Assembly (NCBI GenBank): GCA_964492925.1
Contig: CAZBMF010000085.1
Coordinates: forward strand, 1-10,125
DNA length: 10,125 nt
Source: VMCP01 sp964492925
GTDB taxonomy: Bacteria; Bacteroidota; Bacteroidia; NS11-12g; UBA955
Reading direction: 5' to 3'
In this document: positions 1 through 6,125 of the stretch, piece by piece
Position numbering within the stretch: position 1 is the first letter of the stretch
How the letters are laid out: each line of letters opens with the position of its first letter
The notes under the pieces: model-generated
What the model was told of the DNA's origin: nothing
Databases searched by the model: none
Seen by the model: the letters and a program-made list of their open reading frames with translations, nothing else
Position numbers and translations under genes: made by a program

Positions 1-54
1 TGGATGCGAAATAATAGCAAATGTTTTTCTCTTGGCAATTTCCGATTCGTACAT
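1..54 (-). CDS. prfC: Peptide chain release factor 3 (RF3), N-terminal fragment cut by window edge
   Basis: Reading the minus strand from an ATG at 54 gives 18 codons that run off the left edge: MYESEIAKRKTFAIISHP. The stretch KRKTFAIISHP matches the start of release factor 3, where the family reads (K/R)RRTFAIISHP immediately before the P-loop DAGKTT; the P-loop itself lies outside the window. RF3 is a cytoplasmic translational GTPase that recycles RF1/RF2 from the ribosome after termination. The start is supported by a Bacteroidota -7 box (TACCTTTG, 71 to 64 on the minus strand) nine bases upstream. The gene is divergent from the small membrane protein gene at 172. The identification rests on a short but distinctive stretch; other translational GTPases such as EF-G or TypA have a different sequence before the P-loop. 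Confidence 0.8.
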   Translation of the reverse strand, partial: MYESEIAKRKTFAIISHP

Positions 55-63
55 AAGAAGCTG

Positions 64-71
64 CAAAGGTA
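64..71 (-). promoter_or_regulatory. Probable -7 promoter box for prfC
   Basis: The minus strand reads TACCTTTG, a perfect match to the Bacteroidota -7 consensus TAnnTTTG, with nine bases between it and the prfC ATG at 54. No clean -33 TTTG is seen at the usual 19-21 base spacing; a TTG (88-86) lies 14 bases upstream. The position implies a 5' leader of only a few bases. Confidence 0.55.
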
Positions 72-111
72 CGAAAAAAGCAGTTCAACTACATTTTTCA
101 TGCATTTTGCC

Positions 112-119
112 TAAATTTG
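112..119 (+). promoter_or_regulatory. Possible -7 promoter box for the membrane protein gene at 172
   Basis: TAAATTTG matches the Bacteroidota consensus TAnnTTTG and lies 52 bases before the ATG at 172, in the divergent space shared with prfC. No obvious -33 element accompanies it, so in A+T-rich DNA this could be a chance match. Confidence 0.4.
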
Positions 120-171
120 TTTATTATTGTTAACTTTCACATAGTTTGTTCCATGCAATAACTAAAAAAAC

Positions 172-549
172 ATGAAATCTGATTCTGAAAATCCGCACAT
201 CTCTGATTCCCCTGAAAATCAAGATTCTTTTATTCCACGTAAAAAAAGAGGAGAAATCGCTGGAGGTTTGATTTTAATAATTCTCGGCACACTTTGGCTT
301 TTACACGAAATGGATATTCAAATACCAACGTATATTTATTCATGGTCAACCGTTGTTTTTTTATGGGGATTTTATCGTTTATACACAAATGGGTTGTTTG
401 ATTTTTGGGGATATTTTCTCGTTGTTTTCGCTATTGTTAATTTTGTGGATGATGGCAACCCAATCAAAAAATATTTTTGGCCCATCGCCGTAATTGCTGG
501 CGGAGCATTTATGATCATTAAATACCTTAAAAACAATTCTAAAATTTAA
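172..549 (+). CDS. Small multi-pass membrane protein, LiaF-like transmembrane domain (DUF5668-like)
   Basis: A 125-residue protein of unknown function. A polar, acidic/serine-rich N-terminus (1-22) is followed by a basic patch (RKKRGE, 23-28) and about four hydrophobic segments near residues 30-46, 53-70, 76-91 and 101-117. The pattern GGLILIILGTLWLL, then a short polar loop and a Trp/Phe-rich helix, resembles the LiaI/LiaF-type transmembrane domain. That domain occurs in small Bacteroidota membrane proteins and in the membrane part of envelope-stress regulators. No soluble C-terminal LiaF domain is present, so this is a membrane-only version. The start is the ATG at 172, preceded by an A-rich stretch and no Shine-Dalgarno motif. 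It is divergent from prfC and 125 bases ahead of the acetyltransferase gene. Coding status is well supported; the family assignment comes from the look of the sequence and is moderate. Confidence 0.75.
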   Translation: MKSDSENPHISDSPENQDSFIPRKKRGEIAGGLILIILGTLWLLHEMDIQIPTYIYSWSTVVFLWGFYRLYTNGLFDFWGYFLVVFAIVNFVDDGNPIKKYFWPIAVIAGGAFMIIKYLKNNSKI

Positions 550-555
550 AAATCC

Positions 556-569
556 ACTGTGAACACAGT
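556..569. repeat. Perfect short inverted repeat, weak terminator or binding site
   Basis: ACTGTG-AA-CACAGT is a perfect 6-base inverted repeat starting seven bases after the stop codon of the membrane protein gene. As RNA it would form about a 5-base-pair stem with a GAAC loop. A T-rich stretch (584-589) follows, but not immediately, so as an intrinsic terminator it is weak. On the opposite strand it is followed by GGATTTTT. A dimeric regulator site is equally possible. Confidence 0.35.
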
Positions 570-662
570 TAACGTTTAAATTATTTTTTCTCATCAGCAA
601 TACGAACCTTGAATGTATTGAAATTAAAGGATATTGAGTAACCCTGTTCATCAATTTTTATC

Positions 663-670
663 TACCTTCG
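663..670 (+). promoter_or_regulatory. Probable -7 promoter box for the GNAT gene
   Basis: TACCTTCG differs from TAnnTTTG at one base, and the same TTCG variant occurs before lpdA. Only four bases separate it from the ATG at 675, so transcription would begin at or next to the start codon. No -33 element is visible at the normal spacing. Confidence 0.5.
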
Positions 671-674
671 CAAT

Positions 675-1172
675 ATGTCTGAAGTACAAATTAGAAAAGC
701 GGTATTGAATGACATTCCCAACATTCTTGAAATTGTGAATCACTACATTGCCCATGATACGTGCATTTACGACGTTGAACCTCGAAGTTTAGAATTTCAA
801 ATTACTTGGTTTGAAAATCAAATAAGCCTTGGTAATCCCGTTTTTGTTGCCGTAGAAAATTCCCAATTGCTTGGATTTGCCTCTTATTCCCAATTTAGAC
901 CAAAAGTTGGTTATAAATTTAGTATGGAGCATTCTGTTTATCTCCATCCCTCAGAAAAAGGAAGAGGTGTTGGAAAATTGCTCATGCTAGCGCTTATAGA
1001 TAATGCCAAAGAACAAAATATTCATACTCTTATTGGGGGAATTGATGCAACCAATTTAAATAGCATCGAATTTCACAAAAAACTTGGTTTTGAATTGGTT
1101 GGAAGAATGAACGAAGTGGGCTTTAAATTTGGGAAGTGGCTCGACTTGGTGTGGATGCAAAAAACATTGTAA
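675..1172 (+). CDS. GNAT family N-acetyltransferase, phosphinothricin acetyltransferase-like
   Basis: A 165-residue single-domain acetyltransferase, the normal length for the Pat/MnaT-type branch of the GNAT superfamily. It would transfer acetyl from acetyl-CoA to an amino group of a small molecule in the cytoplasm. Visible features are the N-terminal pattern IRKAVLNDIPNILEIVNHYI (6-25) and the core strand before the acetyl-CoA pyrophosphate loop (EKGRGVGKLL, about 94-103). The C-terminal signature runs through ATNLNSIEFHKKLGF and ends in EVGFKFGKWLDLVWMQKTL, which is characteristic of the phosphinothricin/methionine-sulfone acetyltransferase branch. Family members acetylate phosphinothricin, methionine sulfone or sulfoximine, or other amino acid-like compounds; the actual substrate is not predictable here. 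It precedes the DUF1003 gene by 37 bases and may be co-transcribed with it. The ATG is preceded by a promoter-like box and no Shine-Dalgarno motif. Confidence 0.88.
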   Translation: MSEVQIRKAVLNDIPNILEIVNHYIAHDTCIYDVEPRSLEFQITWFENQISLGNPVFVAVENSQLLGFASYSQFRPKVGYKFSMEHSVYLHPSEKGRGVGKLLMLALIDNAKEQNIHTLIGGIDATNLNSIEFHKKLGFELVGRMNEVGFKFGKWLDLVWMQKTL

Positions 1173-1209
1173 GCTTTCCGTTAAATTTAAAATAAAACAA
1201 TCAAGCACC

Positions 1210-1653
1210 ATGGAAAATTTCAACACAGATGAAGAAGAACCTAGTAATTTAACTTTCGGACAAAAAATTGCGGATAAAGTGGCTTTATTTGGAGGTAGCT
1301 GGACGTTTATCATCTCCTTTTTTCTATTCATCACCATTTGGATAATCAGCAATGTGTTTTTTCTCAATCAAAAAACGTTTGATCCCTACCCATTTATATT
1401 ATTGAATTTAATTTTATCGTGTATTGCAGCAGTACAAGCACCTGTAATTATGATGAGTCAAAATCGCCAGGAGGAAAAAGACAGAGTTCGAGCAAAAAAA
1501 GACTATCAAATTAATTTAAAAGCTGAACTTGAAATTCAAAAACTGAATGAAAAAGTGGATGAATTGATGATACAACAACATGAAAGAATTATGGAAATTC
1601 AACAGCTTCAAATTACCTTACTCAAGGAAATTCTCGAAAATCAAAAAAAATAA
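1210..1653 (+). CDS. DUF1003 family membrane protein with C-terminal coiled coil
   Basis: A 147-residue protein. An acidic N-terminus leads into FGQKIADKVALFGGSW, then two transmembrane segments (about 31-50 and 61-82) separated by a short loop containing FDPYPFILLNLILS. The motif AAVQAPVIMMSQNRQEEKDR (73-92) is diagnostic of DUF1003. Residues about 100-147 are charged and heptad-like (KLNEKVDELMIQQHERIMEIQQ), suggesting a cytoplasmic coiled coil. DUF1003 proteins are inner-membrane proteins of unknown biochemical role; some are annotated as cyclic-nucleotide- or stress-related, without clear evidence. The reading frame is open 27 codons further upstream, but that extension overlaps the GNAT gene and lacks domain character, so the ATG at 1210 is preferred. 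The 3' end nearly touches the convergent alkB gene. Confidence 0.88.
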   Translation: MENFNTDEEEPSNLTFGQKIADKVALFGGSWTFIISFFLFITIWIISNVFFLNQKTFDPYPFILLNLILSCIAAVQAPVIMMSQNRQEEKDRVRAKKDYQINLKAELEIQKLNEKVDELMIQQHERIMEIQQLQITLLKEILENQKK

Positions 1654-1659
1654 ACCCAG

Positions 1660-2700
1660 TTAATTCTTTGCTATTCTGCGGTTCATAACATGGAACCAAA
1701 TAGGTACAATTAAACTTAATACCATCATTCCTGGATAACCGGTTGGCATTTGTGGGGCATTATTTAGGCTTATCAGTTCTTGATATTTTTTTGTAGTTTT
1801 GGCATGGTGATCGGAGTGCCTCGACAATTCAAACAGCAACAATCTTCCCATGATGTGGTTCGAATTCCAAGAATGTTTTTCTGTTACCACTTCGTACAAA
1901 CCATTCTCTAATTTTTTTCGGGTGAGTCCGTAATGTTCAATATAATTGATGGTTTCAAGCAACAAGGCTCCTATAAATGCCGCCAGTAGAAATCCAAGTA
2001 GCGCCACATGTCCCCCAAAATGATTCACCAAAATTAAGGCACCTATTTGAATCAATTGAAATTGAAGCATTTGATTGGTCCAATGAAACTTCGACAAGTT
2101 TTCGCGTTTCAAGCGCTGAAATTCAATGTTCCAAGCAGAAATCCAGACGAAAATCATTGATCGAAACCAAAAAACGAATACCGGTTCATTTTTCCGACCT
2201 GAAGAAGGATCTTCGGGCGTACCCACGTATTTATGATGTCCACGGTTATGCTCAATGAAAAAATGCATATACAATGACGTGAGCAACAGCACTTTGGCTA
2301 AAAACTGATCCAATTTATTCTGCCGATGTCCCAACTCATGTGCCACATTAATTCCAAAAGACCCACATAAAATGCCCATAGCAAAGGCTTTTCCTAAAAA
2401 CGTTGACCAAGAAACTTGGGGTGGCAATGCTACAATATTTAGGTACCATAAGAACATGCTGAGATGAATGGGAACCACCAAATACAGCATAAAATCATAG
2501 TATAGGTTTAGCTTTCTGTTGGAATCTTGATCATCGGCGCCAAATTTCCCTCCGGCACCCATTAAAAGTTCAAGAATGGGTATAAGTATAAATACAAAAA
2601 AAACAGCACTCCATGAGAATATCCCTTCAGATGAAAAGGAAAATGCCACGGAAAGTGCTGGCAAAAGAGCAATCAGATAGCGAAACGGAATGATATTCAT
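1660..2700 (-). CDS. alkB: AlkB-type alkane 1-monooxygenase (membrane non-heme di-iron hydroxylase)
   Basis: A 346-residue integral membrane protein of the fatty acid desaturase/hydroxylase superfamily. All histidine boxes of the AlkB branch are intact: HELGH (121-125), EHNRGHH (150-156) followed by YVGTPEDP, NYIEHYGL (252-259) and RHSDHHA (294-300). The AlkB hallmarks HSWNSN (276-281) and NNAPQMPTGYPGM (313-325) are also present. The nine histidines ligate two irons. AlkB enzymes hydroxylate the terminal carbon of alkanes using O2 and electrons from a rubredoxin and rubredoxin reductase. No rubredoxin is fused or encoded nearby. The protein is shorter than Pseudomonas AlkB (about 400), with short ends but a complete core. 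Hydrophobic segments lie near 7-23, 28-47, 70-90, 103-120, 137-149, 175-190 and 213-248. Chain length and true substrate cannot be inferred. It converges with DUF1003 and diverges from typA. Confidence 0.92.
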   Translation of the reverse strand: MNIIPFRYLIALLPALSVAFSFSSEGIFSWSAVFFVFILIPILELLMGAGGKFGADDQDSNRKLNLYYDFMLYLVVPIHLSMFLWYLNIVALPPQVSWSTFLGKAFAMGILCGSFGINVAHELGHRQNKLDQFLAKVLLLTSLYMHFFIEHNRGHHKYVGTPEDPSSGRKNEPVFVFWFRSMIFVWISAWNIEFQRLKRENLSKFHWTNQMLQFQLIQIGALILVNHFGGHVALLGFLLAAFIGALLLETINYIEHYGLTRKKLENGLYEVVTEKHSWNSNHIMGRLLLFELSRHSDHHAKTTKKYQELISLNNAPQMPTGYPGMMVLSLIVPIWFHVMNRRIAKN

Positions 2701-2766
2701 AGGAATTACAATAATAACAAATCTGTTAATTGTTTGTTCTTTTTCTATTATTATTCTGAAAAAGCG

Positions 2767-2796
2767 TTGAGTTTCGGTATAAATTCACGAAATTTG
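2767..2796 (+). promoter_or_regulatory. typA: Probable typA promoter (-33 and -7 elements)
   Basis: A TTG at 2767-2769 is followed after 19 bases by GAAATTTG (2789-2796), a one-base variant of TAnnTTTG. This is the best-spaced -33/-7 pair in the window. It lies 20 bases before the typA ATG. The 116-base space between divergent alkB and typA (2701-2816) holds no other clear element; on the alkB side only a poor match (AGATTTG) is seen. Confidence 0.5.
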
Positions 2797-2816
2797 CACA
2801 ATTTTTAAAATTTAAC

Positions 2817-4628
2817 ATGTCTTCACTGCGCAACATTGCAATCATTGCACACGTTGACCACGGTAAAACAACCTTGGTTGACAAAATGCTTCACCAAGCC
2901 CAACTTTTTCGTGATAACCAAGAAGTTGGAGAATTAATTCTCGACAATAACGACTTAGAAAGAGAGCGTGGTATCACCATCCTTGCTAAGAACGTGAGTG
3001 TCAACTGGAAAGGTACAAAAATCAACATCATTGACACACCAGGTCACGCCGATTTTGGTGGTGAGGTTGAAAGGGTATTGAACATGGCCGATGGCGTACT
3101 ATTGTTGGTAGACGCATTTGAAGGTCCAATGCCACAAACACGTTTCGTATTACAAAAAGCGTTGAGTTTGGGTAAAAAGCCAATTGTTGTAATCAACAAG
3201 GTAGATAAACCAAACTGCGACCCAGATAAAACCCATGACGAAATTTTTGATTTGTTCTTCAATTTGGGAGCAAACGAAGATCAGTTAGACTTTACAACCA
3301 TTTTTGGATCAGGTAAAAACGGTTGGTTTGGTCCTGATTATAAAACTCCAACTTCAGATTTAACGTTCTTGATGGACACCATCATAGAGGTTATTCCTGA
3401 GCCTCAAGTTGAGGAAGGTACTGTACAGTTGCAAATCACAAGTTTGGATTACAGCAGTTACACTGGTCGTATTGCCATTGGTCGTTTGAAGCGTGGTCAT
3501 TTGAAAGAAAACATGCCTATCACGCTTGTAAAAAGAGATGGTAAAATGGAGCGTCAGCGCGTAAAAGAGCTTTACACTTTCAGTGGATTGGGCAAAATGA
3601 AAACCACAGAAGTTTTTGCGGGGGACATTTGTGCAATTACAGGTATTGAAAATTTTGAAATAGGTGACACTGTAGCGGATTTTGAAAATCCTGAAGCATT
3701 GCCAACCATGAAAATTGATGAGCCTACCATGAGCATGTTGTTTGCCATTAACAACTCTCCTTTCTTTGGTAAAGAAGGTAAGCACGTTACTTCACAAAAA
3801 ATCCGTGAGCGTTTATACAAAGAAACCGAGAAAAATTTGGCTTTGAAAGTTGAAGACACAAACAGTGCCGATCAATTCTTGGTATTTGGTAGAGGTATCA
3901 TGCACTTGGGTGTATTGGTAGAAACAATGAGAAGAGAAGGTTATGAACTTCAAGTTGGTCAGCCAAGGGTTATTTTGAAGGAAATTGACGGCAAAAAATA
4001 TGAACCTGTTGAAATTCTAACCGTAGATGTTCCAGAACATCACAGCGGTAAGGTAATTGAATATGTAAGCCAAAGAAAAGGTGAAATGTTGAGTATGTTA
4101 CCAAAAGGCGACATGGTGAGACTGGAGTTTGAAATTCCTTCAAGAGGTTTGATGGGATTGAGAAACAACCTTTTAACTGCTACTCAAGGTGAAGCCATCA
4201 TGGCGCACCGTTTCAAAGATTTTGAACCTTGGAAAGGTGCCATGCCTACCCGTATCAACGGCGTATTGATTTCTAAAGAAAAAGGTCTTTCTACTGGTTA
4301 CAGTATGGATAAATTAAAAGACCGTGGAAATTACTTCATTCATCCAGGTTCTGAAATTTACACAGGTCAGATTGTGGGTGAACATATTAAACCAGGTGAT
4401 TTGGTGTTGAACTTATGTACAGCGAAACAAATGACCAACTTTCGTGCTGCTGGTAAAGACGATAATACGGTTCTTGCTCCACCAAGAGAATTCACACTTG
4501 AAGAAGCGATGGAATACATCCAAGAAGACGAATACGTAGAGGTTACTCCTGAAAATATTCGTTTGAGAAAAATTCTTCTTGACGAAAACGAACGTAAACG
4601 TGCTGGTAGTAAAGCAGGACTTGCATAA
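2817..4628 (+). CDS. typA: Ribosome-associated translational GTPase TypA/BipA
   Basis: A 603-residue full-length TypA/BipA, close to the E. coli length of about 607. GTPase motifs are intact: G1 AHVDHGKTTL (11-20), G2 RGIT (51-54), G3 DTPGHADF (73-80) and G4 NKVD (127-130). A G5-like GSGKNGW (164-170) stands where proteobacterial proteins have an SA motif. Then come the beta-barrel domain 2, the EF-G-like domains III and V (including PSRGLMGLRN and TATQGEA), and the BipA-specific C-terminal domain (GYSMDKLKDRGNYFIHPG, then LTLEEAMEYI-like sequence). The family binds the 70S ribosome in place of EF-G and supports growth, ribosome assembly and translation under cold or stress. The ATG is placed by the family N-terminus (RNIAIIAHVDHGK). 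It lies 33 bases ahead of lpdA, which may be partly co-transcribed. Codon choice (many GGT and CGT) looks like that of a well-expressed gene. Confidence 0.97.
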   Translation: MSSLRNIAIIAHVDHGKTTLVDKMLHQAQLFRDNQEVGELILDNNDLERERGITILAKNVSVNWKGTKINIIDTPGHADFGGEVERVLNMADGVLLLVDAFEGPMPQTRFVLQKALSLGKKPIVVINKVDKPNCDPDKTHDEIFDLFFNLGANEDQLDFTTIFGSGKNGWFGPDYKTPTSDLTFLMDTIIEVIPEPQVEEGTVQLQITSLDYSSYTGRIAIGRLKRGHLKENMPITLVKRDGKMERQRVKELYTFSGLGKMKTTEVFAGDICAITGIENFEIGDTVADFENPEALPTMKIDEPTMSMLFAINNSPFFGKEGKHVTSQKIRERLYKETEKNLALKVEDTNSADQFLVFGRGIMHLGVLVETMRREGYELQVGQPRVILKEIDGKKYEPVEILTVDVPEHHSGKVIEYVSQRKGEMLSMLPKGDMVRLEFEIPSRGLMGLRNNLLTATQGEAIMAHRFKDFEPWKGAMPTRINGVLISKEKGLSTGYSMDKLKDRGNYFIHPGSEIYTGQIVGEHIKPGDLVLNLCTAKQMTNFRAAGKDDNTVLAPPREFTLEEAMEYIQEDEYVEVTPENIRLRKILLDENERKRAGSKAGLA

Positions 4629-4636
4629 AAATAACA

Positions 4637-4644
4637 TATATTCG
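4637..4644 (+). promoter_or_regulatory. lpdA: Possible -7 promoter box for lpdA
   Basis: TATATTCG in the 33-base typA-lpdA gap matches TAnnTTTG with one change and is followed by CA, like the box before the GNAT gene. It lies 17 bases before the lpdA ATG. A TTG (4621-4623) is upstream at a shorter than usual spacing. It suggests lpdA can be transcribed independently of typA. Confidence 0.4.
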
Positions 4645-4661
4645 CATAAATAAATAAAACC

Positions 4662-6050
4662 ATGAAATTTGATATCGCTGTCATTGGAAGCGGACCTGGT
4701 GGTTACGTTGCAGCCATCCGAGCTTCTCAATTAGGTAAAAAAGTTGCCATCATCGAAAAAGCAGACCTTGGTGGTGTGTGTTTAAACTGGGGTTGTATCC
4801 CAACCAAAGCCCTTTTGAAAAGTGCTCAAGTATTTGACTACATCAATCACGCTGCTGATTATGGAATCACTGTAGGTGAATTCAAATCTGACTTCGATGG
4901 CATCGTAAAACGTAGCCGTGGAGTTGCTGATGGAATGAGCAAGGGTATTGCCTTTTTGATGAAGAAAAACAAAATCGAAGTTATAAAAGGTACAGCTAAA
5001 TTGGCTGGTAAAGGTAAAATTTCTGTAACAGATGCTAGTGGTGCTACTTCAATTGTTGAGGCTGACCACACCATTTTGGCTACTGGTGCTAGAGCGCGTG
5101 AACTTCCTACAGTGAAAATTGATGGAAAACACGTTATTGGATACCGTGAAGCAATGGTACTTCCTAAACAACCGAAAGAAATGGTGATTATTGGAAGTGG
5201 TGCAATTGGAATGGAGTTCGCTTATTTCTACAGTACTTTGGGTACCAAAGTAACCATCGTTGAATTTATGAACAGAATTCTTCCTATTGAAGATGAAGAT
5301 GTTTCTAAAACAATGGCTACTACTTACAAGAAAAAAGGAATTGAAGTAATGACCGAAAGTAGCGTTGAAAAAGTTGACGTGAAAGGTGATCGTTGCACAG
5401 TTTCTGTAAAAACCAAAACTGGTGAAATCAAAATTGAATGTGATATCGTTTTAAGTGCAGCTGGTATTCAAACCAACCTTGAGAACTTAGGTCTTGAGGA
5501 AATGGGTGTGAAAACAGACAAAGGAAAAGTAGTTGTAGACGAGTTCTACAGAACTTCAGCTCCTGGCGTTTATGCAATTGGCGACATCGTTCCTGGTCCG
5601 GCGTTGGCTCACGTTGCAAGTGCTGAAGGCATTATTTGCGTTGAAGCCATTGCAGGTCATCACCCTGAAGCTTTGAACTATGGAAATATCCCAGGTTGTA
5701 CTTACACCCACCCAGAAGTGGCAAGTGTTGGTTTAACTGAAGCTCAAGCGAAAGAAAAAGGTTATGAAATTCGTGTAGGTAAATTCCCATTCAGTGCAAG
5801 CGGAAAAGCAGCTGCTAGCGGTGCTAAAGACGGTTTTGTAAAAGTTATTTTCGACAAAAAATACGGTGAGTGGTTAGGTTGTCACATGATTGGTGAAGGT
5901 GTTACAGATATGATCATTGAAGCGGTAGTTGCAAGAAATCTTGAAACTACAGGTCATGAGATTTTGAAATCTGTGCATCCACATCCTACAATGAGCGAAG
6001 CTGTAATGGAAGCCGTTGCGCAAGCTTACGACGAGTGTATTCACTTATAA
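4662..6050 (+). CDS. lpdA: Dihydrolipoyl dehydrogenase (E3)
   Basis: A 462-residue flavoprotein disulfide reductase. It reoxidises the dihydrolipoyl groups of the pyruvate and 2-oxoglutarate dehydrogenase complexes, and of the glycine cleavage H protein, reducing NAD+ to NADH via FAD. The FAD-binding GSGPGGYVAA lies at 9-18. The redox-active cysteine pair is GGVCLNWGCIPTKAL (C40 and C45), in the spacing specific to lipoamide dehydrogenase. The NAD-binding loop is IIGSGAIGMEFA (176-187), the second FAD motif is GVYAIGDI (302-309), and the C-terminal catalytic HPHPTMSE (H441, E446) completes the active site. The length is typical and no lipoyl domain is fused. No E1 or E2 genes are in the window, so it is a stand-alone E3 that may serve several complexes. 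Transcription should end at the strong hairpin at 6073-6099. Confidence 0.97.
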   Translation: MKFDIAVIGSGPGGYVAAIRASQLGKKVAIIEKADLGGVCLNWGCIPTKALLKSAQVFDYINHAADYGITVGEFKSDFDGIVKRSRGVADGMSKGIAFLMKKNKIEVIKGTAKLAGKGKISVTDASGATSIVEADHTILATGARARELPTVKIDGKHVIGYREAMVLPKQPKEMVIIGSGAIGMEFAYFYSTLGTKVTIVEFMNRILPIEDEDVSKTMATTYKKKGIEVMTESSVEKVDVKGDRCTVSVKTKTGEIKIECDIVLSAAGIQTNLENLGLEEMGVKTDKGKVVVDEFYRTSAPGVYAIGDIVPGPALAHVASAEGIICVEAIAGHHPEALNYGNIPGCTYTHPEVASVGLTEAQAKEKGYEIRVGKFPFSASGKAAASGAKDGFVKVIFDKKYGEWLGCHMIGEGVTDMIIEAVVARNLETTGHEILKSVHPHPTMSEAVMEAVAQAYDECIHL

Positions 6051-6072
6051 TTAAAACAAATTTAAACTATAC

Positions 6073-6099
6073 AAAAGCCCCTTTTTAGGGGCTTTTTTT
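6073..6099 (+). terminator. Intrinsic terminator of lpdA
   Basis: AAAAGCCCCT (6073-6082) pairs perfectly with AGGGGCTTTT (6087-6096) around a TTTT loop, and the T run continues to 6099. It starts 22 bases after the lpdA stop codon. The A-rich left arm gives some potential to act on the minus strand as well, but no minus-strand gene ends here. Confidence 0.93.
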
Positions 6100-6111
6100 A
6101 TGCTTTTTCAT

Positions 6112-6119
6112 TACCTTTG
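6112..6119 (+). promoter_or_regulatory. Probable -7 promoter box for the MBL hydrolase gene
   Basis: TACCTTTG is a perfect TAnnTTTG match, with six bases between it and the ATG at 6126. Any -33 element would lie inside the 3' arm and T tract of the lpdA terminator. The transcript would have a leader of only about 0-3 bases. Confidence 0.6.
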
Positions 6120-6125
6120 TACCCT

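Noticed and set aside
379..654. 91-codon minus-strand open frame over the end of the small membrane protein gene
   Set aside because: It mostly mirrors the membrane protein gene and its translation has no domain character; the plus-strand frame has clear transmembrane structure and an upstream promoter-like box.
1129..1209. 27-codon N-terminal extension of the DUF1003 gene
   Set aside because: It overlaps the 3' end of the GNAT gene, begins with a Gly/Ser/Cys-rich stretch unlike the family, and the ATG at 1210 gives a normal DUF1003 N-terminus.
1977..2258. 93-codon plus-strand open frame inside alkB
   Set aside because: It is antisense to the conserved histidine-box region of alkB and has no recognisable domain; a shadow of the real gene.
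3360..3859. Two overlapping minus-strand open frames (141 and 95 codons) inside typA
   Set aside because: Both are antisense to conserved TypA domains, with low-complexity, Phe/Cys-rich translations and no motif.
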